A DNA stretch of 12,457 nt from Paracoccaceae bacterium (lineage in GTDB: Bacteria > Pseudomonadota > Alphaproteobacteria > Rhodobacterales > Rhodobacteraceae): assembly GCA_003545125.1 (NCBI GenBank), contig DQCI01000192.1:14440-26896 (forward strand), read 5' to 3'. The stretch's first letter is position 1. Each line of letters begins with the position of its first letter. Positions 1-6,439 of this stretch are shown here, one piece after another. The notes under the pieces were generated by a model. The model searched no databases and was not told the DNA's origin. It worked only from the letters and a program-made list of their open reading frames with translations. A program made the translations under genes and the position numbers.

Positions 1-776
1 AAAAGCTGCCGGTAGACGCGGCACAGGTCGGAAAAGCCGGTGGCCTGTGGAGACAGGCGCACCGCATCAATGCCAATCCGGGACAGCGTTTCGACCTGAT
101 ATGCGCTGCAAGCGTAGCTCTCGGACAGGGTCTGCACGCCGTTCATCGCCAGAAACGGCTGGCCGTCCATGGTGTGGACCTCCAGACCGTCGGGGTCTTG
201 CTCGCAGGCAAACTGGCAATTGTCCTTCGACCGGCCGTGCAGGCGCGCGTGGTAGCAGCGCCCGGAAATTGCCAGCGGCAGACGGCCGTGGCCCCAAACT
301 TCGACCGCAACGCCCAGATCACGAGCGGCCGCGGCAAGGGTCTTGACCGAAGCCAGCGGCAATTCGGGCGGCAGGCAGACCCGGGTCGCCCCGCGTGACG
401 CCAGCCAGGCCAGCGTGCCTTCGTTGTAGACATTGATCAGGGGACCGACGAAAAACTCCATGCCGTCAGGCAGATAGGTCAGCGCAGTCAGGTCGTTGAT
501 CTCGACTGTCGCACCCAATTCGGCCAGCTCGGCGGTCATCTTGCGCTCGCGTTTCAGGGTGACAAGAGCCAGGCTTGTCAGCGCGACCTGCTTGCCGGCT
601 GCCAACAGGGTCGAGATCGCGCCGGGTATCTGGGCCTGATAGAAGGGCAGGCGCTTGGAGCAGACCAGCTCGCCCAAAATGACCCGGTCGACCGGGCTGT
701 CGGCAAGCGTGTCATAGAGTGCCGACCAACGCTCGGGCGTCCAGAAAAACACGTTGGGGCCGACGGTCAGCTGCAT
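1..776 (-). CDS. ubiV: UbiV, O2-independent ubiquinone hydroxylation subunit (U32 family), 3' end cut by window edge
   Basis: UbiV acts with UbiU and UbiT in the cytosol to hydroxylate ubiquinone precursors without O2. The frame is open from an ATG at 776-774 to the window edge (258 complete codons; E. coli UbiV has about 290 residues), so the C-terminus is missing. The protein begins MQLTVGPNVFFW. Cysteines at residues 39, 174, 187 and 191 match the spacing of the four 4Fe-4S ligands known in E. coli UbiV (C39, C180, C193, C197), so the cluster site looks intact. The GLEVHTMDG and RLSPQATG stretches also fit U32 proteins of this group. The start lies 5 bp after the ubiU stop, with a GGAGG ribosome binding site embedded in the last ubiU codons about 8 nt upstream, so this is one operon. 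Such genes are often annotated 'peptidase U32', but a protease role is not supported. Family assignment is very likely. Confidence 0.93.
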   Translation of the reverse strand, partial: MQLTVGPNVFFWTPERWSALYDTLADSPVDRVILGELVCSKRLPFYQAQIPGAISTLLAAGKQVALTSLALVTLKRERKMTAELAELGATVEINDLTALTYLPDGMEFFVGPLINVYNEGTLAWLASRGATRVCLPPELPLASVKTLAAAARDLGVAVEVWGHGRLPLAISGRCYHARLHGRSKDNCQFACEQDPDGLEVHTMDGQPFLAMNGVQTLSESYACSAYQVETLSRIGIDAVRLSPQATGFSDLCRVYRQL

Positions 777-781
777 TGCCG

Positions 782-1759
782 CTACCTCCATGTCTTCTTG
801 TAGGCGCCCGCCGTCGTGGCCTGCCCCTCGGACAGGCGCGCGAGCATGCCCTCGGGCATCGGTTGGCCCGCCTCCAGCGCATCGACCGCCGCACGGAAAT
901 TGCGCACGACCTCGGCGACATAGGCGCGCGAGCGTTGCCGGCCCTCGATCTTGAGCGCGGTGACACCGGCCTTGGCGAGCTGCGGGATCAGGTGTTCGGC
1001 GTTCAGGCTGACCGGATCCGCGAACAGATGCCCGGTCTTGTCGCCGGTGCTGAAACACCCCTTGCACAACGTCGGGTAGGGCGCCGGTTCGCCCTGGCCC
1101 ACCTGGTGGATCGTGTAGCCGCCGAGCCGGGCATTGAGCGCCCCGGAATCTTCGTGGTATTCGACATGGCTCGCGGGCGAGCACACGCCGTTCATGTTGG
1201 GCGACAGCCCGGTCGCATAGGACGACAGCGAACAGCGCCCCTCCGCCATCACGCACAGGCCGCCGAACACGAAGACCTCGGTTTCCACCTCGGTTTCGGC
1301 ATTGATCGTGGCGATCTCGGGCACCGACAGGACGCGCGGAAGGACCACCCGCTTCACACCGAAGGCCTGCGCGTAGAAATTGATGATATCCGCGTTGGCC
1401 GCGGCGGCCTGGACCGAAAGGTGGCGGCGCAATCCCGGATGGTGCTTCGCGGCATGATCCAGCAGCCCCGGATCGGCCAGGATGACGGCATCGGTCCCGG
1501 CGGTCTCGGCGTCCGCCACGGCGCGGTGCCAGATCGCTTCGGCCCCGGCGCGAGGATAGGTGTTGATCGCGACCAGCACCTTGGCGCCGTTGGCATGGGC
1601 AAAGGCAATGCCATCTCGCATCTCGGCCCGGTCGAAATTCAACCCGGGGAAATTGCGGGCATTGGTTTCATCGGCATAGCCGCAATAGACGGTATGCGCT
1701 CCGGCCTTTACCGCCGCGCGCAAGGACGCAGGCGTGCCGGCCGGGCAAACGATTTCCAT
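782..1759 (-). CDS. ubiU: UbiU, O2-independent ubiquinone hydroxylation subunit (U32 family)
   Basis: UbiU forms a heterodimer with UbiV and is needed for anaerobic hydroxylation of ubiquinone precursors (family knowledge). The protein has 325 residues from the chosen start (E. coli about 331) and begins MEIVCPAGTP, the usual UbiU N-terminus. Numbered from this start, cysteines fall at 169, 176, 193 and 232, exactly the positions of the E. coli 4Fe-4S ligands, in GGLCVMAEGRCSLSSY, NGVCSPA and TLCKGC. This agreement argues against the longer frame that opens at 1795. The ATG overlaps the ubiT stop as TGATG, which points to translational coupling. A GAGGAG lies about 14 nt upstream, so GTG codons at 1765 or 1762 are possible alternative starts giving one or two extra residues. 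The middle gene of the ubiTUV operon; no defect is seen. Confidence 0.95.
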   Translation of the reverse strand: MEIVCPAGTPASLRAAVKAGAHTVYCGYADETNARNFPGLNFDRAEMRDGIAFAHANGAKVLVAINTYPRAGAEAIWHRAVADAETAGTDAVILADPGLLDHAAKHHPGLRRHLSVQAAAANADIINFYAQAFGVKRVVLPRVLSVPEIATINAETEVETEVFVFGGLCVMAEGRCSLSSYATGLSPNMNGVCSPASHVEYHEDSGALNARLGGYTIHQVGQGEPAPYPTLCKGCFSTGDKTGHLFADPVSLNAEHLIPQLAKAGVTALKIEGRQRSRAYVAEVVRNFRAAVDALEAGQPMPEGMLARLSEGQATTAGAYKKTWR

Positions 1760-2286
1760 CACCACGCCATCGTCTCCTCGCGGCGCGACAGACACACCCC
1801 GGTTCTGCGTTCCACCACGGCGGCTATGCGCCGGACCGCCCCGGCGAACGGCCCCGACATCGCGGCGACTTCGCCGGAAATGTCCAATTCGGCGTCATCG
1901 ACGGCATTGCGCAAGGCCAGGGCGGCGGCGGTATCGCCCTCGATCACCAGATCGCGCGAAAAAAACAGAGCGTCGCCGTCATAGGCCCCGTTGACCAGCC
2001 CCAAGAGTGCGGCCAGCGACCCCGCGATCCGCGCATCGCCGGTGACAGGCCCGCGTGTCGCGCTAACCCGCGGCACACCGCCGTTGGGCTCAAGGCAAAG
2101 GCTGATCGGCAGGTCGGTCGGATCAAGCACAAACCGGGCATGCGCGTGTTCGCCGAGCCGGCGAAAGAGACCTGGGTGTTGTTTGGCCAGCCTGCGTGCG
2201 TAGGTGGTCAACGACACCGAGATCGGCGCCAGCGGCGCGATACGTAACAACCGTGCGAGCGTCGGCGGGAACAACGGAAGTGACAT
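1759..2286 (-). CDS. ubiT: UbiT, SCP2-domain lipid-binding accessory factor of anaerobic ubiquinone synthesis
   Basis: UbiT (YhbT-like) carries an SCP2 sterol-carrier fold and is thought to bind the hydrophobic quinone intermediates and present them to UbiU/UbiV. From the ATG at 2286 the protein has 175 residues (E. coli 174) and begins MSLPLFPPTLARLLRIAPLAPI, a typical hydrophobic N-terminus. The family signature DGDALFFSRDLVIEGDTAAA sits at about residues 103-122. The frame opens earlier with a GTG at 2343, but the predicted transcript start near 2341 would exclude it. There is no good ribosome binding site before the ATG. An AAGGAA lies 6 nt before an in-frame TTG at 2301, which could be the true start and would add five residues. 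First gene of the ubiTUV operon, preceded by an FNR-type box. Confidence 0.9.
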   Translation of the reverse strand: MSLPLFPPTLARLLRIAPLAPISVSLTTYARRLAKQHPGLFRRLGEHAHARFVLDPTDLPISLCLEPNGGVPRVSATRGPVTGDARIAGSLAALLGLVNGAYDGDALFFSRDLVIEGDTAAALALRNAVDDAELDISGEVAAMSGPFAGAVRRIAAVVERRTGVCLSRREETMAW

Positions 2287-2373
2287 CGGGGACTGGGGCA
2301 AGTGCAGTTCCTTTCCGGGCGTCGTTGACAACGCGGTTCGCACGCACTTGGTATGGGCCGCCGACAGAAGACG

Positions 2374-2391
2374 AATTGACGATCGTCAATT
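2374..2391. promoter_or_regulatory. FNR/FnrL-type operator in the divergent ubiT/ubiD promoter region
   Basis: AATTGACGATCGTCAATT is a perfect 18-bp palindrome containing TTGAC-N4-GTCAA, a match to the FNR/FnrL half-site TTGAY. It lies between the divergent ubiTUV and ubiDX operons with its centre at 2382.5. If FNR bound at -41.5 in each direction, transcripts would start near 2341 (minus) and 2424 (plus). Weak -10-like hexamers are then seen at 2353-2348 (TACCAA, minus) and 2412-2417 (TAGGCG, plus), and both gene starts fall shortly downstream. Anaerobic activation of both operons is inferred. A Dnr/NnrR-type CRP-family regulator could use the same site. Confidence 0.8.
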
Positions 2392-2439
2392 TGCCGGGGC
2401 ATTTTTTCTGGTAGGCGCAAAGCGACACTCACCGGAGAG

Positions 2440-2519
2440 ATGCCGTTCGCGACCTCCCCTCATATCCCAGCCTACGCAGCTTCCTCGACAGGTGCCGGGA
2501 AACCGGCCAGTTCAAAGCC
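2440..2519 (+). other. ubiD: Displaced N-terminal coding segment of ubiD (apparent frameshift after the ATG)
   Basis: The frame of ubiD continues upstream of 2520 to a TAG at 2412 and encodes SYPSLRSFLDRCRETGQFKA just before the GTG. This matches the N-terminal helix of UbiD proteins (E. coli: YNDLRDFLTLLEQQGELKR). That stretch contains no ATG, GTG or TTG. The expected start, an ATG at 2440 preceded by CGGAGAG and about 16 nt from the inferred transcript start, is in another frame. One extra base right after the ATG (for example CCC instead of CC at 2443) would join ATG and ubiD into one open frame. The sequence therefore suggests a one-base deletion, either real or a sequencing error. Confidence 0.7.
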
Positions 2520-3953
2520 GTGCCTGATCCGGTTTCGGTCCGGCACCAGATCACCGCCGTACATCGGGCAGTGCTGGAGACGGGCGGGCCGGTTCTGCGC
2601 TTCGACCGGCCGATCCTCGACAGCGGCGAAGCGGCGGAGATGGCGGTGGTGGTCAACCTGTTCGGCAGTACCGAGCGGGTCGCCGCGGGGCTGGGGATAG
2701 GCCTCGACAAGCTCGATGACCTCGGCGCTTTCCTTGCCTCCCTGCGCACACCGACCCCGCCAGACGGGCTCCGCGACGCCTTGTCGCGCTGGCCGATGCT
2801 GAAAGCGGCCCTGACAACCCGTCCCAAGATCACGAAACACCCGCCGGCGCACCAGGTTGTGCGGGAAGGCGCGCAGGTTGATCTTGGCCAGATACCGGTT
2901 CAGACCCATTGGCCGGGCGACGCCGGGCCGCTGATCACCTGGCCTGTGGTGTTGACCCGGCCACATGGCACGGCCGCCGGGGACGTGGGCCAGTACAATG
3001 CTGGCGTCTACCGCGCCCAGGTGATCGGGCGCGACAAGGTGATCCTGCGCTGGCTGCCGCAACGGGGCGGGTCCGCTCATCACCGAAGCTGGGCGCGTCA
3101 CGGTGAGAAAGCCCCGGTCGCAATCGTGCTCGGGGCCGACCCGGCAACGCTGCTTTCGGCCGCCCTGCCGCTGCCCGAAACAATCTCCGAGCTGACCTTC
3201 GCGGGGGCGCTCGCTGGCACGCGGCCGCGGCTCGCCCCGGCCAAAACCGTGCCGCTATTGGTCCCGGCAGAGGCCGAGATCATCCTGGAGGGCTGGGTTT
3301 CGCCGACCGGGACCGCGCCCGAAGGTCCGTTCGGCGACCACACCGGCTATTACAACCCGGCCGAACCCTTTCCGGTCATGCAGATCACCGCGATGACCCA
3401 CCGGCAGGGGCCGCTGTATCTGTCGACCTATACCGGCCGGCCGCCCGACGAACCGGCGATCATCGGTGAGGTCTTCAACAGGCTTGCCTTGCCGACGATC
3501 CGTGCCCAGATCCCGGAGATACGCGACCTCTGGTTGCCGCCGGCGGCCTGTTCCTACCGCATGGCCGTGGTCAGCATCGACAAGCAATACCCCGGCCAGG
3601 CCCGCCGCGTGATGATGGCGTTGTGGGGGATGCTGCCGCAGTTCAGCTACACCAAGATGATCGTGGTGGTGGACGACGATATCGACCCGGCGAACTGGGA
3701 TGATATCGCCTGGGCGCTGGCCACACGTATGGACCCCGCCCGCGACGTGATGCTGTTGGAGAACACCCCGATGGACTATCTCGACTTCGCCTCGCCCCGG
3801 CCGGGATTGGCCGGCAAGATGGGCATTGATGCGACCACCAAGATCGAAAGCGAGACCACTCGCGCATGGGGCGAGGTGATGGAAACGGCCCCGGAAGACG
3901 CCGCCTTCGCCGCCGACCTGTTGTCTCGCCTCTTCACAGAGCGCCCGTCATGA
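2520..3953 (+). CDS. ubiD: UbiD, prenylated-FMN-dependent 3-polyprenyl-4-hydroxybenzoate decarboxylase
   Basis: UbiD removes the carboxyl group of 3-polyprenyl-4-hydroxybenzoate in ubiquinone synthesis, using the prenyl-FMN made by UbiX, the next gene. The open frame from GTG 2520 gives 477 residues; E. coli UbiD has about 497. Family motifs seen in order are VNLFGSTERVA (45-55), GPLITWPVVLTRP (136-148), NAGVYR (160-165, cofactor/metal region), RWLPQRGG (177-184), the acidic pair E268 and D273 in APEGPFGDHTGYYN, TYTGRPPDEPA, and near the end DPARDVMLLENTPMDYLDFASP. The core and C-terminus look complete. The GTG start has no clear ribosome binding site and lacks the N-terminal helix, which is encoded just upstream in the same frame without a start codon. 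Translation from ATG 2440 would need a frameshift. The stop overlaps ubiX as ATGA. Confidence 0.92.
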   Translation: MPDPVSVRHQITAVHRAVLETGGPVLRFDRPILDSGEAAEMAVVVNLFGSTERVAAGLGIGLDKLDDLGAFLASLRTPTPPDGLRDALSRWPMLKAALTTRPKITKHPPAHQVVREGAQVDLGQIPVQTHWPGDAGPLITWPVVLTRPHGTAAGDVGQYNAGVYRAQVIGRDKVILRWLPQRGGSAHHRSWARHGEKAPVAIVLGADPATLLSAALPLPETISELTFAGALAGTRPRLAPAKTVPLLVPAEAEIILEGWVSPTGTAPEGPFGDHTGYYNPAEPFPVMQITAMTHRQGPLYLSTYTGRPPDEPAIIGEVFNRLALPTIRAQIPEIRDLWLPPAACSYRMAVVSIDKQYPGQARRVMMALWGMLPQFSYTKMIVVVDDDIDPANWDDIAWALATRMDPARDVMLLENTPMDYLDFASPRPGLAGKMGIDATTKIESETTRAWGEVMETAPEDAAFAADLLSRLFTERPS

Positions 3954-4516
3954 GGGTCGCGCGCGTCGTGCTGGGCGTCGCCGGGGCCTCGGGAGCCGCC
4001 TTGGGCATCTCGGTGGCACGCCAACTGGCAGATCTCCGGGCCGAAATCGACCTGGTCACCAGCTCCGCCGCCGAACGGACCCTGTCGGAGGAATGCGGAC
4101 CGGACGCGCTCGCGGACCTGCGACGGCTCGCCACCAGAACCCACCCGATCGGCGATATCGGGGCCAGCATCGCCTCGGGCTCGGTGCCTTTGTCCGGCAT
4201 GATCGTCGCCCCTTGCTCGATGCGCAGCCTGGCGGCCATCGCCAACGGCCTCGACGACAACCTGCTGACCCGCGCGGCCGGCGTGCAACTCAAGGAACGT
4301 CGTCGCCTGGTGCTGCTGACCCGCGAAGCACCGCTGACGCTGGCGCATTTGAAGAACATGACCGCCGCCACCGAACTGGGCGCCATCATCCTGCCCCCGG
4401 TTCCGGCGTTCTACTTGCATCCGCGGTCGGTGTCGGAGATCACCGATCAGATCGCCGCCCGCGCGATCGACCTGCTCGCAATCGCCGATCCGGCTGCGCA
4501 GAGCTGGGCCGGCTAG
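3950..4516 (+). CDS. ubiX: UbiX, flavin prenyltransferase
   Basis: UbiX joins a dimethylallyl group to FMN to make the prenyl-FMN cofactor of UbiD. From the ATG at 3950 the protein has 188 residues (E. coli 189) and begins MRVARVVLGVAGASGAALG, the flavoprotein family N-terminus. S14 lies in GASGA, E47/E48 in LSEEC, and R108, K115, R125 and Y155 in TRAAGVQLKERR, LTREAP and PPVPAFY. These correspond to the catalytic and phosphate-binding residues described for Pseudomonas UbiX, with R, K, R and Y at a constant offset. The start overlaps the ubiD stop (ATGA), so the two are translationally coupled. The frame opens earlier, at 3866, but the extra N-terminus is low-complexity and lies inside ubiD. 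No obvious terminator follows. Confidence 0.95.
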   Translation: MRVARVVLGVAGASGAALGISVARQLADLRAEIDLVTSSAAERTLSEECGPDALADLRRLATRTHPIGDIGASIASGSVPLSGMIVAPCSMRSLAAIANGLDDNLLTRAAGVQLKERRRLVLLTREAPLTLAHLKNMTAATELGAIILPPVPAFYLHPRSVSEITDQIAARAIDLLAIADPAAQSWAG

Positions 4517-4940
4517 ATCGCTCCTCCCAAGGAACGGGGCGAAACCGGTCCACGCCTCTGGAAAAACCCCTGACACATTCGTTTTCCATTTGGCCTGAAC
4601 GGTTCAATTGGGCCGGAACCCCGTGGTCGACCGCAGTCTGGGTCGCCACGCTCTTGGGTACCTCTGGGATGGAAATGCTGCGCGGTGAAGCAAAGGTGTC
4701 TCTGGAGTGCCGCGACGCGGCATTGTAAAGCGTCGCGAACGACCGCAATGGGATGTCGTCGATCCGTTTGCTTGCTGACGGCGCAAAACACCAATATCTA
4801 AACCGCAGTAGGTTTGGGCTCGGAGCCGTCATTCGAGACATCGGACTTCAACGGCCGCTTTTGTGAGATTTAGATTATGGCGGCACCTTTGCCGCTCGTA
4901 CTTTGAGTCCGAGACCCGAAGAACGGCGAGCAGTCGCCAA
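4517..4940. other. Intergenic stretch between ubiX and the integrase, no gene recognised
   Basis: No frame here shows a recognisable protein, a coding start with a ribosome binding site, or a tRNA. A small perfect inverted repeat, TGCCGC-GAC-GCGGCA, lies at 4708-4722. A weak hairpin GGCGA-GCAG-TCGCC at 4925-4938 sits just beyond the integrase stop and is followed on the minus strand by GTTCTT, so it could end integrase transcription. The stretch contains neither a copy of the tRNA-Lys 3' end found at 6302-6348 nor an intact tRNA, so no element boundary can be placed in it. Confidence 0.6.
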
Positions 4941-6230
4941 CTATGCTCCATTGCTCACGAGCCGCACAACAGGCGGGTCCTCGTCACTCACGATCGACGT
5001 GACCATGTTGGCCCAAGCCTCCAGCGCGCGGCGCTTCTCGGCCGCGTAGTCGTGCCGCTGGTAGACCGACACGATCCCGGCGGTTGTGCCGCTCACGTGG
5101 TTGAGGACGGCCTCTGTGACGGGAATGGGAATGCCTAGCCGGGCAATCCCCGTCGCTGCCGTGCGCCGCAGGTCGTGGGGCGTCCATCGCTCAAGCTCAC
5201 GCCCCGCAAGCGCGTTCATCTCGGCGCGGATCCTGCCGAAGCCCTTGGTCCAGCCGTTTATCGGCACCCGGCCGTTGGTGGTCAGGACGTAGCTGCCATT
5301 GCGCTCGACGCCCGACAAGACGGCCATCGAGGCGCTCGACAGGGGCACGCCGTGGGCGCGGCCATTCTTGCTTCGCTCGGCCGGCAGGCGGAGGGTATCG
5401 CCTTCGAGCTCCGCCCACTCCATCCGGGCGATCTCGTTCAGCCGCTGGCCGGTGAGAAGCAACAGCTGCCCGCAGCTGCCGTAGGGGTAGCCAACCCTGG
5501 TGCAGGCCTCCCAGAACCAGCCGACCTCCTCGTCGGACAGGACACGCTCCCGCGGCCGTTCGTGGTACTTCTCGACGCCGGCGGCGGGGTTGTCGGCCCG
5601 CCACCCATGCCGCATGGAGAGGGAGAACAGCTTGGACGCCAAGGCTAGCGTGCGGTTCGCCTCGTAGGGCGTCGAGCCCAGCGAGCGGTGGAGCTTCACC
5701 ATGTCGTCGTGGTTCACGTCCTTGACCCTGACCTTGCCGAGCCGCGCCCAGCCCAAGATGTGCCGCTCGATCCTCCTCCGATCTTCCGCCCCAGTCTTCT
5801 TGTTGACAGCGTGCTTGGCGAGAAAGCCGGAGCACAGGTCGGCCACTGTCGGCAGCTCCCCCGCCGCCCTCTGCGTGCGCGCCGGGTCTTCGCCGTTCTT
5901 GCCACGGATCTTCCAGTCGCGTGCAATCTCGCGTGCCTGGTCGGGCGTCAGGTCTGAAGCCGAGCCGAGGGTGGGCTTGCGGGCGAGTGCTGCCCTTCCC
6001 CGGCCGATGCGATACTTCAGAATGTAGCTGCGGTGGCCGCTGGGGGTAACGCGCAGGCCAAGTCCGGGGACGGCCTCATCCCACCAAACGACTTCGCGAT
6101 CGCCGGGCTCGACGTTGGCGACGAAGGTCTTGGTCAGCTTGACGCGGTTCCTGATTGCGAGCTCCCTTCGAATGGTTGAGGTACCACGGAGGTACCACAT
6201 TTTGTTGGTGTCAGTTGAAACTGCGATCAA
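4941..6230 (-). CDS. Tyrosine-type site-specific integrase (P4/DUF4102 family)
   Basis: A phage/island integrase that recombines an element into a chromosomal att site. The protein has 429 residues from TTG 6230. An N-terminal arm-type DNA-binding (DUF4102-like) domain covers about 30-115 (KLTKTFVANV, VPGLGLRVTPSGHRSYILKYR). A core-binding domain covers about 125-220, and a catalytic domain about 230-410. The active-site set appears complete: R263 in LLTGQRLNEIARMEW, K288 in ERSKNGRAH, H352 and R355 in TPHDLRRTAAT, H378 in LNHVSG, and nucleophile Y390 in VYQRHDY. The start is uncertain: TTG 6230 has an AGGG upstream, ATG 6200 has none, and no ATG/GTG/TTG occurs between 6200 and the conserved KLTKTFV. 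Its 5' end lies about 70 bp from a tRNA-Lys 3' fragment, so tRNA-Lys is the likely target. No excisionase gene is seen beside it. Confidence 0.93.
   Translation of the reverse strand: MIAVSTDTNKMWYLRGTSTIRRELAIRNRVKLTKTFVANVEPGDREVVWWDEAVPGLGLRVTPSGHRSYILKYRIGRGRAALARKPTLGSASDLTPDQAREIARDWKIRGKNGEDPARTQRAAGELPTVADLCSGFLAKHAVNKKTGAEDRRRIERHILGWARLGKVRVKDVNHDDMVKLHRSLGSTPYEANRTLALASKLFSLSMRHGWRADNPAAGVEKYHERPRERVLSDEEVGWFWEACTRVGYPYGSCGQLLLLTGQRLNEIARMEWAELEGDTLRLPAERSKNGRAHGVPLSSASMAVLSGVERNGSYVLTTNGRVPINGWTKGFGRIRAEMNALAGRELERWTPHDLRRTAATGIARLGIPIPVTEAVLNHVSGTTAGIVSVYQRHDYAAEKRRALEAWANMVTSIVSDEDPPVVRLVSNGA
6178..6198. repeat. Tandem 10-bp direct repeat at the 5' end of the integrase gene
   Basis: GAGGTACCAC occurs at 6178-6187 and again at 6189-6198, an 11-bp period of about one helical turn. 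The repeat overlaps the first codons of the integrase frame, about 100 bp from the tRNA fragment. Arm-type integrase sites or an autoregulatory operator are possible, but nothing in the sequence proves either. Confidence 0.5.
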
Positions 6231-6301
6231 CTCTGGACCCTAGAGCTATGAAAATATGGAGTTTGTTGATGTGGATTTTAACAGGAGAACTCAGACTATA
6301 G
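6231..6301. promoter_or_regulatory. AT-rich leader between integrase and tRNA fragment (att flank and likely int promoter)
   Basis: This 71-bp stretch is clearly richer in A and T than the surrounding sequence. It must hold the integrase promoter if the gene starts at 6230 or 6200, and it forms the element-side flank of the presumed crossover site. On the minus strand AT-rich hexamers such as TTAAAA and CATATT are present, but no convincing -35/-10 pair can be named. The expected 5' half of tRNA-Lys is absent here. Confidence 0.4.
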
Positions 6302-6348
6302 GACTTTTAATCAGTGGGTCGCAGGTTCGAATCCTGCACGGCTCACCA
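6302..6348 (+). other. attachment site: 3' 47 nt of tRNA-Lys(UUU) without its 5' half
   Basis: The stretch reads as the end of a tRNA: GA before the anticodon loop CTTTTAA (anticodon TTT), TCAGT as the 3' strand of the anticodon stem, variable loop GGGTC, T arm GCAGG-TTCGAAT-CCTGC, acceptor strand ACGGCTC, discriminator A, and an encoded CCA at 6346-6348. The 5' side is missing: the acceptor partner GAGCCGT should start near 6273 but does not, no D arm is present, and only the two base pairs next to the loop can form in the anticodon stem. Together with the adjacent integrase this is best read as an att site, with the intact tRNA-Lys at the other end of the element. Confidence 0.85.
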
Positions 6349-6356
6349 CTCACTCC

Positions 6357-6386
6357 AAGGGCTTGGCCGGGACCGGCTGAGCCCTT
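6357..6386 (+). terminator. Strong hairpin after the tRNA-Lys 3' end
   Basis: AAGGGCTTGGCCGG at 6357-6370 and CCGGCTGAGCCCTT at 6373-6386 form a long stem with two G-T wobbles and a very short loop; the innermost pairs are probably open. It begins 8 nt after the CCA, where a tRNA transcript would end. No clean T-tract follows (GTGGGTTTAG), so it is only a likely terminator. It could also protect the 3' end of the convergent amylosucrase transcript. Confidence 0.45.
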
Positions 6387-6439
6387 GTGGGTTTAGGGGC
6401 CTGTGTGTTTTCAGGATAGTGCGCGACCCGTTTTCCCGG

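Noticed and set aside
1..1759. Peptidase or collagenase activity for the two U32 proteins
   Set aside because: Cysteine spacing matches the Fe-S ligands of UbiU/UbiV and the neighbours are ubiT, ubiD and ubiX, so a protease role is not supported.
719..1984. 421-codon plus-strand open frame over ubiU
   Set aside because: Antisense shadow of ubiU and parts of ubiT/ubiV; Arg- and Gly-rich without family signs.
2440..2700. Separate small protein starting at ATG 2440 in the other frame
   Set aside because: Its translation has no family signs and it overlaps the UbiD-coding frame; the ATG is better explained as the original ubiD start.
4823..4829. GAGCCGT, equal to the expected 5' acceptor strand of the tRNA-Lys
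   Set aside because: Not followed by a D arm or anticodon arm, so a chance match and not the missing 5' half or a left element border.
6273..6348. Complete tRNA-Lys gene
   Set aside because: Only the 3' portion from the anticodon loop on is real. The 5' acceptor strand GAGCCGT and the D arm are absent, and the anticodon stem does not pair beyond the two pairs at the loop.
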